A DNA stretch of 64,000 bases from positions 1-64,000 of the forward strand of contig CACKJM010000008.1 in NCBI GenBank assembly GCA_902600475.1, read 5' to 3'. Numbering within the stretch: position 1 is the first letter of the stretch; every line of letters begins with the position of its first letter. The notes beneath the pieces are model-generated. The model ran no database searches. It saw nothing but the letters and a program-made list of their open reading frames with translations, and was not told the origin of the DNA. Source of the stretch: an uncultured Prochlorococcus sp. (GTDB lineage: Bacteria; Cyanobacteriota; Cyanobacteriia; PCC-6307; Cyanobiaceae). The position numbers and the translations under genes are program-made. Positions 21,664 through 32,607 of this stretch are shown piece by piece.

Positions 21664-23790
21664 TTAAAACTTCCATCCAACTCCAAGAGTATATCTCCAA
21701 TCTCCACTAAGATCCTTACTAGCGACATCTAATCTTAATGGGCCAATTGGCGTTTTCACTCCAATCGAACCTCCAAAGGAATAACCTGAACCAGATTTCT
21801 GTAATAATTTACCAGGTTTTCCTGGAACATTCTTTTGAGAGCCTAAATCACTTCCTGCATCGGCGAATAGAGCTCCAGTTAGCATTCTCCAAAGAGGGAA
21901 TCTGTACTCTAATGTGCCCTCAACAAAACTTTTACTTACAGCCAAGTCACAAGATCCCCAACCTCTAACAGATGATGTCCCTCCCATACAAAATGCTTCA
22001 TAAGGAGGCAATTCTCCAATAATAGTTCCAGCTTTAAGTTGAAAACCAATAGCTTGAGGACAATCTTCACTGTTTGCATTACTAGACTTACATTCTTTGG
22101 TTAAATTTATAAATCTTGTTGGTATGAAATATGAATATGAGGCTTTCATTCTATTAAAAGTTGGTGATTTATCACCCATTGAAACAAACTGTTCAGTTCC
22201 AAAGGTTAATTTATTTCCTGAAGTTGGGTTTACAGAATTATTCAAATTATTTCTAGATGTACTCGCAATAAAACTCACCAATATATTTTCATTAGGGCAT
22301 GTACCATCATTTGAAGTATATCCAATACATATAATGTCACTTATATTGCCTGTAGTTGGCGTCATATCACCATATGGTTTTCTGTTCCCATCACCATCAA
22401 TCAACTTTACTTTCTTAAAATTCATACCTGTAAGAACCCTCCATTTAGCCACTTTAAATGGATCCCCACCATTAAGAGGCCTTGATAAGGAAAATCCACC
22501 GCCAGATTTTTCTAGAACTATTGACGAAAAAGAATCATTAGTTGAAGTATTTGTATCATCTACAGCATATATACGTCCATTATTTTCGCTTTTAAATTCT
22601 TGAGGATAATCTCTACTTAAAAATAAATTTGTTCTGAAAGAAGTTTTATGTTTATCACCTTTGATCCATGGATCAAATAAAGAAAAATTATAGGTTGTTG
22701 AATATTGCCCAAAATTTAGATTGATTTTTGTAGACCATGCTCGTCCTAGTGTATTTGCTTCCTGCAAACCAATTGAAGCGAAAATACCTGAACTATTACC
22801 ATATCCAAGTCCACCTGTTAATGATCCTGTTCTTTGCTCGCTCAGATCTAAATAAATTATAACTTGGCTAGGATTTAAACTATCAGGACCAAGAGACACT
22901 TTTACATCATCAAATAATGATGTGTTATAAAGTCGATTAATATCAGCTTGTAAAATTTTTCTATTAAATAAAGTGCCGGGTTTTGTTTTCAACTCTCTTT
23001 CTATGACCCAGTCTTTTGTTTTTCCTTTTCTAGGTTTACCATCGATACTTGATTCCCCATCAGATCCCAGGAATCTAAACTTTACATCAGATATTATTCC
23101 TTCAGAAACATTTAACGTTACTATACCGTTTTCAGAGATTCTTTCTGGGCCTCTAATTCTAGCTAAAGAATAACCTTGACTTTCATACCACTTTTTTATA
23201 ATTTCTATCTTATTTTGTAGTTCATTAAGGTTAAGAGTTGTGCCATAAAAATTTTTAAAAATATCATCTACATATTCATTAGAGATTAATGAGTTTTTTG
23301 GTTGAAGTTCAACTTTTTTCAAAATTGGATTAGGTACTATATTTACGATTAGCCTCACTCCTAATGGTCCGTCTTCAGACTTTATTTTCACTCCTGAAAA
23401 CCAACCGCTAGCATAAATTGCATTTAGATCACGATTTAAAATTTGATTATCAACAATACTGCCCGGCTTTATACTCATAGAATCATATGCAGCTAATTCA
23501 AGTTTGCTGCCCTCAGGGTGATTTTCCCAACCTTCGATAACTATTTCCGAAATAAGAGCACTTTCTTTATTAATGTTTTTTTCATTTTCTGCTATTAAGA
23601 GATTTCTTTCTTGTTTCATATCAAATTCTTGAATTAAAACATTTTTATTAATTTCTAGAGTTTTAATTGCTTCCTTGGAGTCATTTGGCAAATACTTAGC
23701 AGCTAATTCTGAATTGTTTAATAAGAAAATTAAGGGAGAACAAGTGATATTTGTAAAAACCTTACTAAATTTTAAAAAATGTTTCTGCAT
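21664..23790 (-). CDS. BamA/Omp85-family outer membrane protein
   Basis: POTRA-like repeats and C-terminal barrel with GSGYSFGGSIGVKTPIGPLRLD; terminal aromatic residue. Confidence 0.92.
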   Translation of the reverse strand: MQKHFLKFSKVFTNITCSPLIFLLNNSELAAKYLPNDSKEAIKTLEINKNVLIQEFDMKQERNLLIAENEKNINKESALISEIVIEGWENHPEGSKLELAAYDSMSIKPGSIVDNQILNRDLNAIYASGWFSGVKIKSEDGPLGVRLIVNIVPNPILKKVELQPKNSLISNEYVDDIFKNFYGTTLNLNELQNKIEIIKKWYESQGYSLARIRGPERISENGIVTLNVSEGIISDVKFRFLGSDGESSIDGKPRKGKTKDWVIERELKTKPGTLFNRKILQADINRLYNTSLFDDVKVSLGPDSLNPSQVIIYLDLSEQRTGSLTGGLGYGNSSGIFASIGLQEANTLGRAWSTKINLNFGQYSTTYNFSLFDPWIKGDKHKTSFRTNLFLSRDYPQEFKSENNGRIYAVDDTNTSTNDSFSSIVLEKSGGGFSLSRPLNGGDPFKVAKWRVLTGMNFKKVKLIDGDGNRKPYGDMTPTTGNISDIICIGYTSNDGTCPNENILVSFIASTSRNNLNNSVNPTSGNKLTFGTEQFVSMGDKSPTFNRMKASYSYFIPTRFINLTKECKSSNANSEDCPQAIGFQLKAGTIIGELPPYEAFCMGGTSSVRGWGSCDLAVSKSFVEGTLEYRFPLWRMLTGALFADAGSDLGSQKNVPGKPGKLLQKSGSGYSFGGSIGVKTPIGPLRLDVASKDLSGDWRYTLGVGWKF

Positions 23791-23835
23791 AGTCTTTTTT
23801 TAATTATGGCAAGTAAAAATACTCATTAAGTTAAG

Positions 23836-24564
23836 TTAAATGAATTCATTTATTCTTCGGTTAATTTCGCTATAAGCTTCAATTAAACCACCTAAATCAT
23901 TCCTAAATCTGTCTTTATCTAGACTTACTATGGTATCATTTTTCTGATTAAGATCCCATAATCTGCAATTATCGGGACTTATTTCATCCCCAAGAATTAT
24001 GTTATTTTTAGAATCATAGCCAAATTCCAATTTAAAATCTACAAGTTGCAGCTTAATATTTTTAAAAAAACTTTTTAGGATTACGTTTATTTTTAGGGTT
24101 AAATCAATTATTAAATCTAAATCTTTTGAACTAATTAAATTCATTAATTCAATCCTATCTTTTGTAATTATAGGATCATTAAGTTCATCATTTTTAAGGT
24201 AGATATCAATTAATGGTTTTGCCAAAATAGTGCCGGGTTTAATTGTCGTTTGTTTACACAAAGACCCATAAGCTGTATTTCTTAGAACAATTTCCAAGGG
24301 GATAACTTTTATTTTTTTTGCGATCATTATATTTTCATTTTTTAGTTCAATGAAATGAGTTGGAATATTATTACTTATAAGAATTTCAAAAATTCTTGCA
24401 CTTATTAAGCAATTAAGTTTCCCCTTCCCTTCAAACTTTGCTTTTTTTAATGCATTAAAAGCTGTTGCATCATCTTTAAATTCAATTATCACTTTATCTG
24501 AATCATCATGAGAAAAAACTTTTTTTGCTTTACCTTCATAAATCAACTCATATTTATTATTCAT
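23836..24564 (-). CDS. purC: Phosphoribosylaminoimidazole-succinocarboxamide synthase
   Basis: YEGKAKKVF, VDFKLEFG, LGDEISPDNCRLWD. Confidence 0.97.
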   Translation of the reverse strand: MNNKYELIYEGKAKKVFSHDDSDKVIIEFKDDATAFNALKKAKFEGKGKLNCLISARIFEILISNNIPTHFIELKNENIMIAKKIKVIPLEIVLRNTAYGSLCKQTTIKPGTILAKPLIDIYLKNDELNDPIITKDRIELMNLISSKDLDLIIDLTLKINVILKSFFKNIKLQLVDFKLEFGYDSKNNIILGDEISPDNCRLWDLNQKNDTIVSLDKDRFRNDLGGLIEAYSEINRRINEFI

Positions 24565-24698
24565 TAAACCCTCATTTTGTTACTAAAAGTATTATTTTTA
24601 TCTAACATATTTATTAGAGATCAACTTTTCAAGATAGTTTATTTCATTTTAACTAATTATTCATCGAAACCTCATAAACTTCAAGAAAAACAAATTTC

Positions 24699-26030
24699 AT
24701 GAGTATTAATTCAACAAGTTCTAAGAACTTACGTAGATTAGAAAATGTTTTAATAATTGGAAATGGCGGAAGAGAAAATTCTTTAGCTTGGGCAATTCAA
24801 AAAAATGAATTAGTCAAAAAAGTATATTTAATCCCTGGAAATGCTGGTTCAGAAAGAATAAATAAATGCGAAAGAATTAAAATTGATATAAATAATAAAA
24901 ACGAATTAGTCGAAAAGCTTTATTTTTTAAAAATAGACCTAATTGTAATAGGACCAGAAATACCTTTAGCAAATGGTTTAGCCGATTTTCTTAGAAAAAA
25001 AGACTTTAAAGTGTTTGGCCCTGGTAAAGATGGCGCAAAATTGGAATATAGCAAATCTTGGGCAAAAGAATTTATGAAAGACGCTAATATTCCAACTGCA
25101 AACTTTTGGAAAGTAAATTCTTTAGTAGAAGCCAAGCAAATTATCTATTCATCATTGATTCCACTTGTAGTAAAAGCGGATGGCCTAGCTTCAGGTAAAG
25201 GTGTTTTTATTCCTAATTCTAAAGATGAATGTTATACAGCAGCAGAATCAATTTTCAACGGTAAGTTTGGCAAATCTGGGGATATAGTAGTACTAGAAGA
25301 AAAAATTGAGGGTCCAGAAGTTTCAGTTTTTGCTCTATGTGATGGAGAGAGATACACCTTACTACCAACCGCTCAAGATCACAAACGACTCAATGAGAAT
25401 GATAAAGGTCCTAATACAGGAGGAATGGGGGCTTATTCTCCTACTCCACTTTTAACAGAAGATTATCTAAATAGAATAATCAAAGAGATAGTTGAACCGA
25501 CTATAGTTGAGCTTAATAAAAAAAATATTAACTATAGAGGCGTAATTTATTTTGGATTAATGATCACACAATCAGGACCCAAAGTTATAGAATATAATTG
25601 CAGATTTGGAGATCCAGAATGCCAAACAATAATGCCCTTAATGGATCAAAATTTTGTATTCCTTTTAGAAAAATGTTCAATGGGAAATTTAACTGGCGAT
25701 GAAAAAATTGATACCTTGGATAAGGTAAGTGGTTGTGTAATAGCTACATCAAAAGGTTACCCTCACGAGTATAAAACTGGCTTACCAATTAAAATAGGGA
25801 AGATTGAATCAAATAATTGTCAAATTTTTGACTCAGGTACCTCTCTTAGTAAAAATGGTGAATATTTAACTGATGGGGGAAGAGTTTTAAGTATCGTCTG
25901 TCAAGATAAAGATTTCGACATTGCTTTTGAAAAAGCCTACAAAAATTTAAAAGAAATAAATTTTGATGGCATTTACTATAGAAACGATATTGGTTATCAA
26001 GTAAGGAAAAACTTTTCAAAGAAAAATTAA
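24699..26030 (+). CDS. purD: Phosphoribosylamine--glycine ligase
   Basis: VLIIGNGGRENSLAW, VKADGLASGKGVF, EYNCRFGDPECQ. Confidence 0.97.
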   Translation: MSINSTSSKNLRRLENVLIIGNGGRENSLAWAIQKNELVKKVYLIPGNAGSERINKCERIKIDINNKNELVEKLYFLKIDLIVIGPEIPLANGLADFLRKKDFKVFGPGKDGAKLEYSKSWAKEFMKDANIPTANFWKVNSLVEAKQIIYSSLIPLVVKADGLASGKGVFIPNSKDECYTAAESIFNGKFGKSGDIVVLEEKIEGPEVSVFALCDGERYTLLPTAQDHKRLNENDKGPNTGGMGAYSPTPLLTEDYLNRIIKEIVEPTIVELNKKNINYRGVIYFGLMITQSGPKVIEYNCRFGDPECQTIMPLMDQNFVFLLEKCSMGNLTGDEKIDTLDKVSGCVIATSKGYPHEYKTGLPIKIGKIESNNCQIFDSGTSLSKNGEYLTDGGRVLSIVCQDKDFDIAFEKAYKNLKEINFDGIYYRNDIGYQVRKNFSKKN

Positions 26031-26034
26031 GTTT

Positions 26035-28074
26035 ATGGTAAATACCAATAACCAAGAAAGTGAAAAAAATAATTTTATCGATAATGAAGATATTAGTAAC
26101 AACTATTGGATAAATAGACTTCTCGCTTGGTGGAGTGGATTTAGTCTAAGAACAAAGTTATTAGCTATAGCAACTTTAGTTGTAAGTCTCCTAATGACAG
26201 GAATAACGTTTTTTGCATTAAATAGTATTCAAAGAGATGCAGGGATGAATGACACTAGATATGCCCGAGATCTTGGATTACTTTTATCGGGAAACGTTAC
26301 AGAATTAGTTGCTAATAATCAAAAAAAAGAAATTTCAAATGTTGCTGAAAAGTTTTGGAGATCAAGTAGAAATTTACGTTACATATTTTTTACTGATGCT
26401 GAAGATATAGTTCAACTTGGGATACCAATTAGTGCCACTCCTACAAGTCCAGATAGTCAGTTTCAGCTCACTAGAAGATTAAAATTACCATCAGAATTAA
26501 AGAAAAGACCTCAATTTCCATTAGTCAGGCAGCATGTTACACCTCAAGGTCAAGTAACAGATGTATTCGTACCAATGCTTTGGAAAGGGAAATATCTTGG
26601 AACTTTAGCTTTAGGAGTTACACCTAATAAAAAAGCCTTGGCCAGTGCGGCATTAACAAGAGAAGTTACCATTGCAGTTTTTATTTCGATTTGGGTTCTA
26701 GTAATACTAGGAGCTGTATTTAATGCACTTACGATAACTAGACCAGTAAGGGAATTAGTAAGAGGTGTTAGAGAAATTTCAAAAGGAAACTTTAAATCCA
26801 GAATTTCTTTACCTATGACGGGTGATCTTGGAGAACTTTTAAATGGATTTAACCGAATGGCCACTCAGTTAGAAAATTACGACGAGGCCAACATTGAAGA
26901 ACTTAAAGCTGCTCAAATAAAGCAACAATCACTCATAGCTACTATGGCTGATGGTGCCATATTATTAGATTCTAAGGGAAAAATTGTACTTACTAATCCA
27001 ACAGCAAAAAGATTATTTCGATGGGAAGGAAGATTCCTAGAAGGAAAAATTTTTTTAAACGAAATTCCCGAAATTTTGTCTAATGACTTACATACAAATA
27101 TAGAATCTATCCTTAACAGAGAAAAGGAAAAAGATGATTTAAGGTTTAGCTTAGGAGAACCGCCTAGAACTTTGAGAATCGTATTGCAATCTGTCTTAGA
27201 CACAAACAAAGTTGAATTAAAAGGGATTGCAGTAACGATTCAAGATCTAACAAGAGAAGTAGAACTAAATGCGGCACAAAACAGGTTTATTAGTAATGTT
27301 TCGCATGAATTAAGGACTCCACTTTTCAATATTAAAAGTTACGTAGAGACCTTACATGATTTAAAAGATCAGCTCTCTAATGAAGAACAACTCGAATTCC
27401 TCGGCATAGCAAATTCAGAAACTGATAGGCTGACAAGACTAGTTAATGATGTATTAGATTTATCAAGATTGGAGTCAGGAAAAATAATTCAACTTGAGGA
27501 AATGGATATAAAACCAGCAATTGAACAGACTCTAAGAAATTACAGACTAAATGCTACAGAAAAAAATGTTTCATTGGCACATGATATAGAAGAAACTATC
27601 CCTTCAATTCTGGGGAATTTTGATTTGCTTTTACAAGTTTTTGATAATTTGCTGGGAAATGGATTGAAATTCAGTCCAAAAAACAGCAATCTAACTATAA
27701 GAGCTTATACATGGCCAGATTCCTGCCCGGCCCTTCCCCCAAGTAATAAAGATAATGGGGCTCCCCAATGTGAGTTAGTTTCTCCATTACCAAAAGTAAG
27801 AATTGAGATTGCTGATACAGGTTCAGGAATATCTCAAGCAGATCAAGAAAAGATATTTGACCGTTTTTATAGGGTGGAGAATGCCGTTCATACTGAGCAA
27901 GGAACTGGTTTAGGTTTATCTATAGTGCGAGGGATAATTCAAAAACATGGTGGAGAAATTCGTATGGCTAGTGAATTAGGAGTTGGAACAACCTTTTGGT
28001 TTGATTTAGCCTTAGCACAATCTGATAAAGATGAATTATTGACTCAAACAATTAATAATACCGATACTTTTTAA
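26035..28074 (+). CDS. nblS: Sensor histidine kinase NblS/Hik33-type (HAMP-PAS-HisKA-HATPase)
   Basis: NRFISNVSHELRTPLFNIKSYVETL H-box; HAMP; PAS; GTGLGLSIVRGI; two TM segments. Confidence 0.9.
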   Translation: MVNTNNQESEKNNFIDNEDISNNYWINRLLAWWSGFSLRTKLLAIATLVVSLLMTGITFFALNSIQRDAGMNDTRYARDLGLLLSGNVTELVANNQKKEISNVAEKFWRSSRNLRYIFFTDAEDIVQLGIPISATPTSPDSQFQLTRRLKLPSELKKRPQFPLVRQHVTPQGQVTDVFVPMLWKGKYLGTLALGVTPNKKALASAALTREVTIAVFISIWVLVILGAVFNALTITRPVRELVRGVREISKGNFKSRISLPMTGDLGELLNGFNRMATQLENYDEANIEELKAAQIKQQSLIATMADGAILLDSKGKIVLTNPTAKRLFRWEGRFLEGKIFLNEIPEILSNDLHTNIESILNREKEKDDLRFSLGEPPRTLRIVLQSVLDTNKVELKGIAVTIQDLTREVELNAAQNRFISNVSHELRTPLFNIKSYVETLHDLKDQLSNEEQLEFLGIANSETDRLTRLVNDVLDLSRLESGKIIQLEEMDIKPAIEQTLRNYRLNATEKNVSLAHDIEETIPSILGNFDLLLQVFDNLLGNGLKFSPKNSNLTIRAYTWPDSCPALPPSNKDNGAPQCELVSPLPKVRIEIADTGSGISQADQEKIFDRFYRVENAVHTEQGTGLGLSIVRGIIQKHGGEIRMASELGVGTTFWFDLALAQSDKDELLTQTINNTDTF

Positions 28075-28097
28075 AGCCCTGAAATCAACGAAATAAT

Positions 28098-29627
28098 CTA
28101 ATTATTTTCTAATCCTTTAAAAATATTTTGGATATTTTGATCAGGAACAACTCTATGAGGGGCTCCACTAAAAATCTGTTCAAAGTTAGAAAAAGAATCT
28201 TTTATTTCAGGGCCTTTATTAGTGATAATAAATTCTCTTATTCGTTTGTCATGCCATGATCCTCTCATTTTAAAGACATTTAAAGCTCTAGCCATCTCAC
28301 CTTTTATTTCGACATATTGGAGCAATAAAATAGTATCCGTAATTGTAGAGATATGAGAATCAGTAATAGAGTGACTTCCCATAAATTCTTCTGCGGTATT
28401 TGTAAAAAAGCCAGCTATCTCTTCTTGTTTTGTATAACCAGTAACTGCAATTACAAATTGTCTAAATGCATTCAAACTTACACCTCTTGCTAGTGCTGAG
28501 AGAGAATCTATTGCCATTCTCTTAGGTTTAAATTGATTGATTTGCGTTTTTATTATTTGCAAATGATCTTCCAAACCAGTTGATTCAGGATATGCACAAA
28601 TAATTTTTAGTAACCCATCACTTTCCATTTTTTCAAAGTCTATTCCCCAGCTAGTGGCATTCCTAAGCAATTGGGCCCTAGATTCTTCATATGCGAAAAG
28701 TATTGCTCGTTCACTGTTGTTATAAGCATCTTCAACAAATTTAGATACAAGCATTGTCTTACCTGTACCAGTAGCTCCTGTGGCTAATATAATTGAATCT
28801 TGAAAATATCCTCCACCACACATATCATCAAGATCTTTAACTCCAGAACTAATCCTAATATTAGAAGATCTTTGAGTAAGTCTCATTGCCCCTAGAGCAA
28901 ATACACTTATACCATCACTACCCATAGTGAATGGATACTCCCCTTTCATATGTACAGTACCTCTTAATTTCAAAACTTCTAAAGTTCTTCTTCTTTTCTC
29001 AGACTCTAAAACATTTCTTAATAAGACAACATTATCAGAAACAAATTCTTCCACTCCATATCTAGCAATAGGGCCATAATCATCAACTCTTTCTGTTGTC
29101 ATGACAGTGGTAACTCCTATTTCTTTTAATCTTGCTATTAGTCTAAATATTTCTCTCCTAACAACATAAAGAGCATCATATTGCTGAAAAACAGCAGTTA
29201 TTGAATCTATGGCAACTCTTTTAGCTTTATATTTTCTTATCGCATAACTAATTCTTTCAATAAGACCGGACAAATCAAAGTTGCCCGCGACATCTTGACC
29301 GTCAGGATCCGGTGAGGCATCTAATATAAATAACTTATTTTGATCAATTAATTCTTGTAAATCCCATCCAAAACTAGCAGCGTTTCTTATTATATCTAAT
29401 GGTGACTCTTCAAATGTAACGAAGATTCCAGCCTCATCAAAATTGCAAATTCCATGATGTAGGTATTGAAGCGAAAAAACAGTTTTACCAGTTCCTGATG
29501 TACCACTAACGAGAGTACTTCGAGATACAGGCAAACCGCCTCTACAAACATCATCAAAGCCTTCTATGCCAGTAGGTAATTTTTGAACTTGCATCTTATT
29601 TGCTTTGCCAAATTTCTTATCTTTCAT
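28098..29627 (-). CDS. kaiC: Circadian clock protein KaiC
   Basis: Duplicated RecA-like domains with SGTSGTGKT and ATGATGTGKT Walker A; SHISTITDT phosphorylation site. Confidence 0.98.
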   Translation of the reverse strand: MKDKKFGKANKMQVQKLPTGIEGFDDVCRGGLPVSRSTLVSGTSGTGKTVFSLQYLHHGICNFDEAGIFVTFEESPLDIIRNAASFGWDLQELIDQNKLFILDASPDPDGQDVAGNFDLSGLIERISYAIRKYKAKRVAIDSITAVFQQYDALYVVRREIFRLIARLKEIGVTTVMTTERVDDYGPIARYGVEEFVSDNVVLLRNVLESEKRRRTLEVLKLRGTVHMKGEYPFTMGSDGISVFALGAMRLTQRSSNIRISSGVKDLDDMCGGGYFQDSIILATGATGTGKTMLVSKFVEDAYNNSERAILFAYEESRAQLLRNATSWGIDFEKMESDGLLKIICAYPESTGLEDHLQIIKTQINQFKPKRMAIDSLSALARGVSLNAFRQFVIAVTGYTKQEEIAGFFTNTAEEFMGSHSITDSHISTITDTILLLQYVEIKGEMARALNVFKMRGSWHDKRIREFIITNKGPEIKDSFSNFEQIFSGAPHRVVPDQNIQNIFKGLENN

Positions 29628-29699
29628 AGTTGTTTGCTAAAGAAACTTAAATAAAAAATAAACATTAATTTTATCTTTATTTTACAAGTTTTCTATATA

Positions 29700-30017
29700 T
29701 TATGAATCTCTACTATATTCAGTTTCTGTTAATTCATCAAAAAGTAGATCTAAACCTATTAAAACTTTTTCTCTATCTGATAGATCACCAATTATTCTTC
29801 TAACTGGTGGAGGCAAAATTTTAGCTAAAGTTGGAGTAGCCAAAATCTTATCTTCCTCTGCAAGTTGTGGTTGCTTAAGTACATCAATAACCTTCAAGGC
29901 ATACACTCCCTTAAATTCATTTTCTAAAATTTCTTTTAAAGTATTTAAAGCCCTCATTGAATTCGGAGTATTCCCAGCAACATAGAGTTTTAGAATATAT
30001 GTTTTTCTTAATGCCAT
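29700..30017 (-). CDS. kaiB: Circadian clock protein KaiB
   Basis: [27 protein letters not shown]...[48 protein letters not shown]. Confidence 0.98.
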   Translation of the reverse strand: MALRKTYILKLYVAGNTPNSMRALNTLKEILENEFKGVYALKVIDVLKQPQLAEEDKILATPTLAKILPPPVRRIIGDLSDREKVLIGLDLLFDELTETEYSRDS

Positions 30018-30159
30018 TGTTATGTTATCAAAGTTGATATGAAAGATTTAAAATACCCCTTGACTTATTACACTATAAAATATGAAAATAAACAAACCAT
30101 TATGATTGCTTGTTGGCCTAATCAAATTATAAATTTGAGCCAAATAGCGTCTTTAAGAT

Positions 30160-30600
30160 ATGACAAATTCTAAAAACTCTTCAAACAATTCTTCTAAAAA
30201 TAGTGAATTGTACGCAATAGCAGAGACTTCAGGTCAACAATTTTGGTTTGAAGTTGACAGATACTACGACATAGACAGGTTGAATGCAAAAGAAAAGGAA
30301 AAGATAACACTAGAAAAAGTTTTACTTTTGAAGGATCAAAACTCGATCACTATCGGCAAGCCTTATATAAAAGATGCAAAAATTGAACTAGAAGTAGTAT
30401 CACATAAAAGAGCAAAGAAAATTCTTGTATATAAGATGCGTCCGAAAAAAAAGACAAGAAGAAAAATGGGACATAGACAAGAACTTACAAGAGTTATGGT
30501 AAAATCAATATCGCTAGGTAAAGGTGCTCCTAAGTCTTCTTCAAAAAAAGAAACTGTTAAAAAGGAAACTAAACCAAAATCAGAAAAATCTACAAATTAA
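30160..30600 (+). CDS. rplU: 50S ribosomal protein L21 with Lys/Ser-rich C-terminal extension
   Basis: YAIAETSGQQFWFEVDRYYDIDRL...KMRPKKKTRRKMGHRQELTRVMV. Confidence 0.97.
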   Translation: MTNSKNSSNNSSKNSELYAIAETSGQQFWFEVDRYYDIDRLNAKEKEKITLEKVLLLKDQNSITIGKPYIKDAKIELEVVSHKRAKKILVYKMRPKKKTRRKMGHRQELTRVMVKSISLGKGAPKSSSKKETVKKETKPKSEKSTN

Positions 30601-30609
30601 ACATTTCTA

Positions 30610-30870
30610 ATGGCACATAAAAAAGGAACAGGTTCTACAAGAAACGGTCGAGATTCAAATTCCAAAAGACTTGGTGTTAAAGCTTATGGTGGCGAAAAAG
30701 TAACTGCCGGATCAATTTTAATTCGCCAAAGAGGTACATCATTTTTGCCTGGAAACAATGTTGGTAAAGGTAAAGATGATACTCTTTTTGCACTAAAAGA
30801 AGGAACCGTATGTTTCGAAAACATTAAAAGAAATTTAAGAAACAGAAAAAGAATTAATATAGTTATCTAA
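30610..30870 (+). CDS. rpmA: 50S ribosomal protein L27
   Basis: [45 protein letters not shown]. Confidence 0.98.
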   Translation: MAHKKGTGSTRNGRDSNSKRLGVKAYGGEKVTAGSILIRQRGTSFLPGNNVGKGKDDTLFALKEGTVCFENIKRNLRNRKRINIVI

Positions 30871-31603
30871 TTTTCCTATAAGCTCTTGTAGTTATAAGAA
30901 TAGGATGAAATATCTCTAAAAATTTTGATTGAAGAGTCTCAAAAAACTTTTCAACAATTTGACTATCATCAATGTGAAAAGGATATTCATTTTTATCTCC
31001 TTTGTAGAAGTACCAATTTAATAGAGCAATAGAGTTTCTATCCATAATCTCACTGAAATTATTAATTTGAGAAGCTGGATCTGCAAGATGTTCCAAAACA
31101 TCAAGGCAAACTATTGTATCAAATTTCGATATTTGTGTATCTTGAATTGTCTTGCAAAAAGTAAGTTTTTTTTCAACTCCTAATTCCTTAGCCCTATATT
31201 CAACAAAATTTCTATTTGTTTGATTAATATCTACAAAAAAAACATGCTCAACTTTTGAAGACATGGCGTTAGCTAAGGCATGCGTACCAATACCTCCTCC
31301 AAAATCCAAAACTAAATCTCTAGAAAATCTCTGCTGAAGTTTTAAAGTATCAGCTATATAGTCCCTACTTGTGATATGCCAAGCAGCTAAATCAGCTAAA
31401 TGCCTTTCTCCTACAATCTCAGTATAAAAATCTGAGACATCATCCAAAGTATCGCCAGGATGTGCGTTTGCCAAGTTCATCTTTGCACTTGCAAGAAATC
31501 CATCTAAATCACATTCTCTAATAGATAAGAATTCCATTAAGTGTGATTTCAAATTGAAAGCATTATCTATAAACTCTTTTAAAATGAAATTATTATTTTT
31601 CAA
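30863..31603 (-). CDS. Class I SAM-dependent methyltransferase
   Basis: [30 protein letters not shown] motifs. Confidence 0.85.
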   Translation of the reverse strand: MKNNNFILKEFIDNAFNLKSHLMEFLSIRECDLDGFLASAKMNLANAHPGDTLDDVSDFYTEIVGERHLADLAAWHITSRDYIADTLKLQQRFSRDLVLDFGGGIGTHALANAMSSKVEHVFFVDINQTNRNFVEYRAKELGVEKKLTFCKTIQDTQISKFDTIVCLDVLEHLADPASQINNFSEIMDRNSIALLNWYFYKGDKNEYPFHIDDSQIVEKFFETLQSKFLEIFHPILITTRAYRKIR

Positions 31604-31680
31604 TTTACTAATCTAAATTTCCATTACCAAAAATCATAGAATGGTCATGAATCTTTCTCAAAGTATTCTTAATATTAAAA

Positions 31681-32604
31681 ATGGAAAATAAAGATGGATT
31701 CTTAGTAATTAATAAAGATAAAGGCTGTACCTCTCATGATTGTGTTATACAAATAAGGAAGTTACTAAATACAAAAAAGGTCGGGCATACAGGAACTCTC
31801 GACCCAGAAGTTATAGGAACATTACCAATTGCTATAGGCAATGCAACAAGATTTATTCAATATCTTCCTCAGGGTAAAACTTATATAGGACAAATTAAAT
31901 TAGGGATAAGAACTAACACTGATGATATTCAAGGAGAAATAATTAGTCAAAAAAGTTGGCCTAAAATCAGCGATGAAAAATTAGATCAATACTTAAATAG
32001 ATTTAGAGGAATTATTAAACAAATTCCGCCGAAAGTTTCTAGTGTGCACGTCAATGGAGAGAGAGCTTATAAAAAATCTTTCAGGAATGAAATTTTTAAA
32101 TTAGCACCAAGAGAAGTAAAAATAGACGAACTCATTTTAATGAAATGGGACCAAATTAACGGAATCATAGAAATAAAAATCAAATGTTCAGCTGGCACAT
32201 ATATAAGATCAATCGCGAGAGATATAGGAGAAATTCTCAATTCTGAAGGTTGCCTTCTACAACTAAAAAGAATTTCAGCTTGTGGCTTTGATGAACAAAA
32301 CTCGATAAAAATATCTGATATCGAAAAAGAAACAGGAAAAAAAAACTCGAGAAATTTTATTATTCCAACAATTTCTGCTCTTAATCACATTTCAACATTT
32401 GTCTTAAGTAATGAAGAAGAAATCAATTTTTGGCAAACAGGAAGAGCAATTAAAGTTGATATTAATCACTTCGAGGAAAGCAAAACTTTTGACTATAAAA
32501 AACCCATAAAATTAATAGATAAAAAACAAACACTTCTTGGGATAGGCTTCTTAAATAAAGAGCGAACTAATATAAATCCAAAATTAGTCCTTAATGCTAA
32601 ATAA
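31681..32604 (+). CDS. truB: tRNA pseudouridine(55) synthase
   Basis: [49 protein letters not shown]. Confidence 0.96.
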   Translation: MENKDGFLVINKDKGCTSHDCVIQIRKLLNTKKVGHTGTLDPEVIGTLPIAIGNATRFIQYLPQGKTYIGQIKLGIRTNTDDIQGEIISQKSWPKISDEKLDQYLNRFRGIIKQIPPKVSSVHVNGERAYKKSFRNEIFKLAPREVKIDELILMKWDQINGIIEIKIKCSAGTYIRSIARDIGEILNSEGCLLQLKRISACGFDEQNSIKISDIEKETGKKNSRNFIIPTISALNHISTFVLSNEEEINFWQTGRAIKVDINHFEESKTFDYKKPIKLIDKKQTLLGIGFLNKERTNINPKLVLNAK

Positions 32605-32607
32605 CTG

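Noticed and set aside
22097-22603. 168 aa plus-strand ORF
   Set aside because: Fully antisense to the Omp85 gene with no recognisable family; probably a by-product of codon bias.
30050-30085. TTGACT...TATAAAAT promoter-like string between kaiB and rplU
   Set aside because: Spacing of about 8 nt between boxes is too short for a standard -35/-10; no TSS data.
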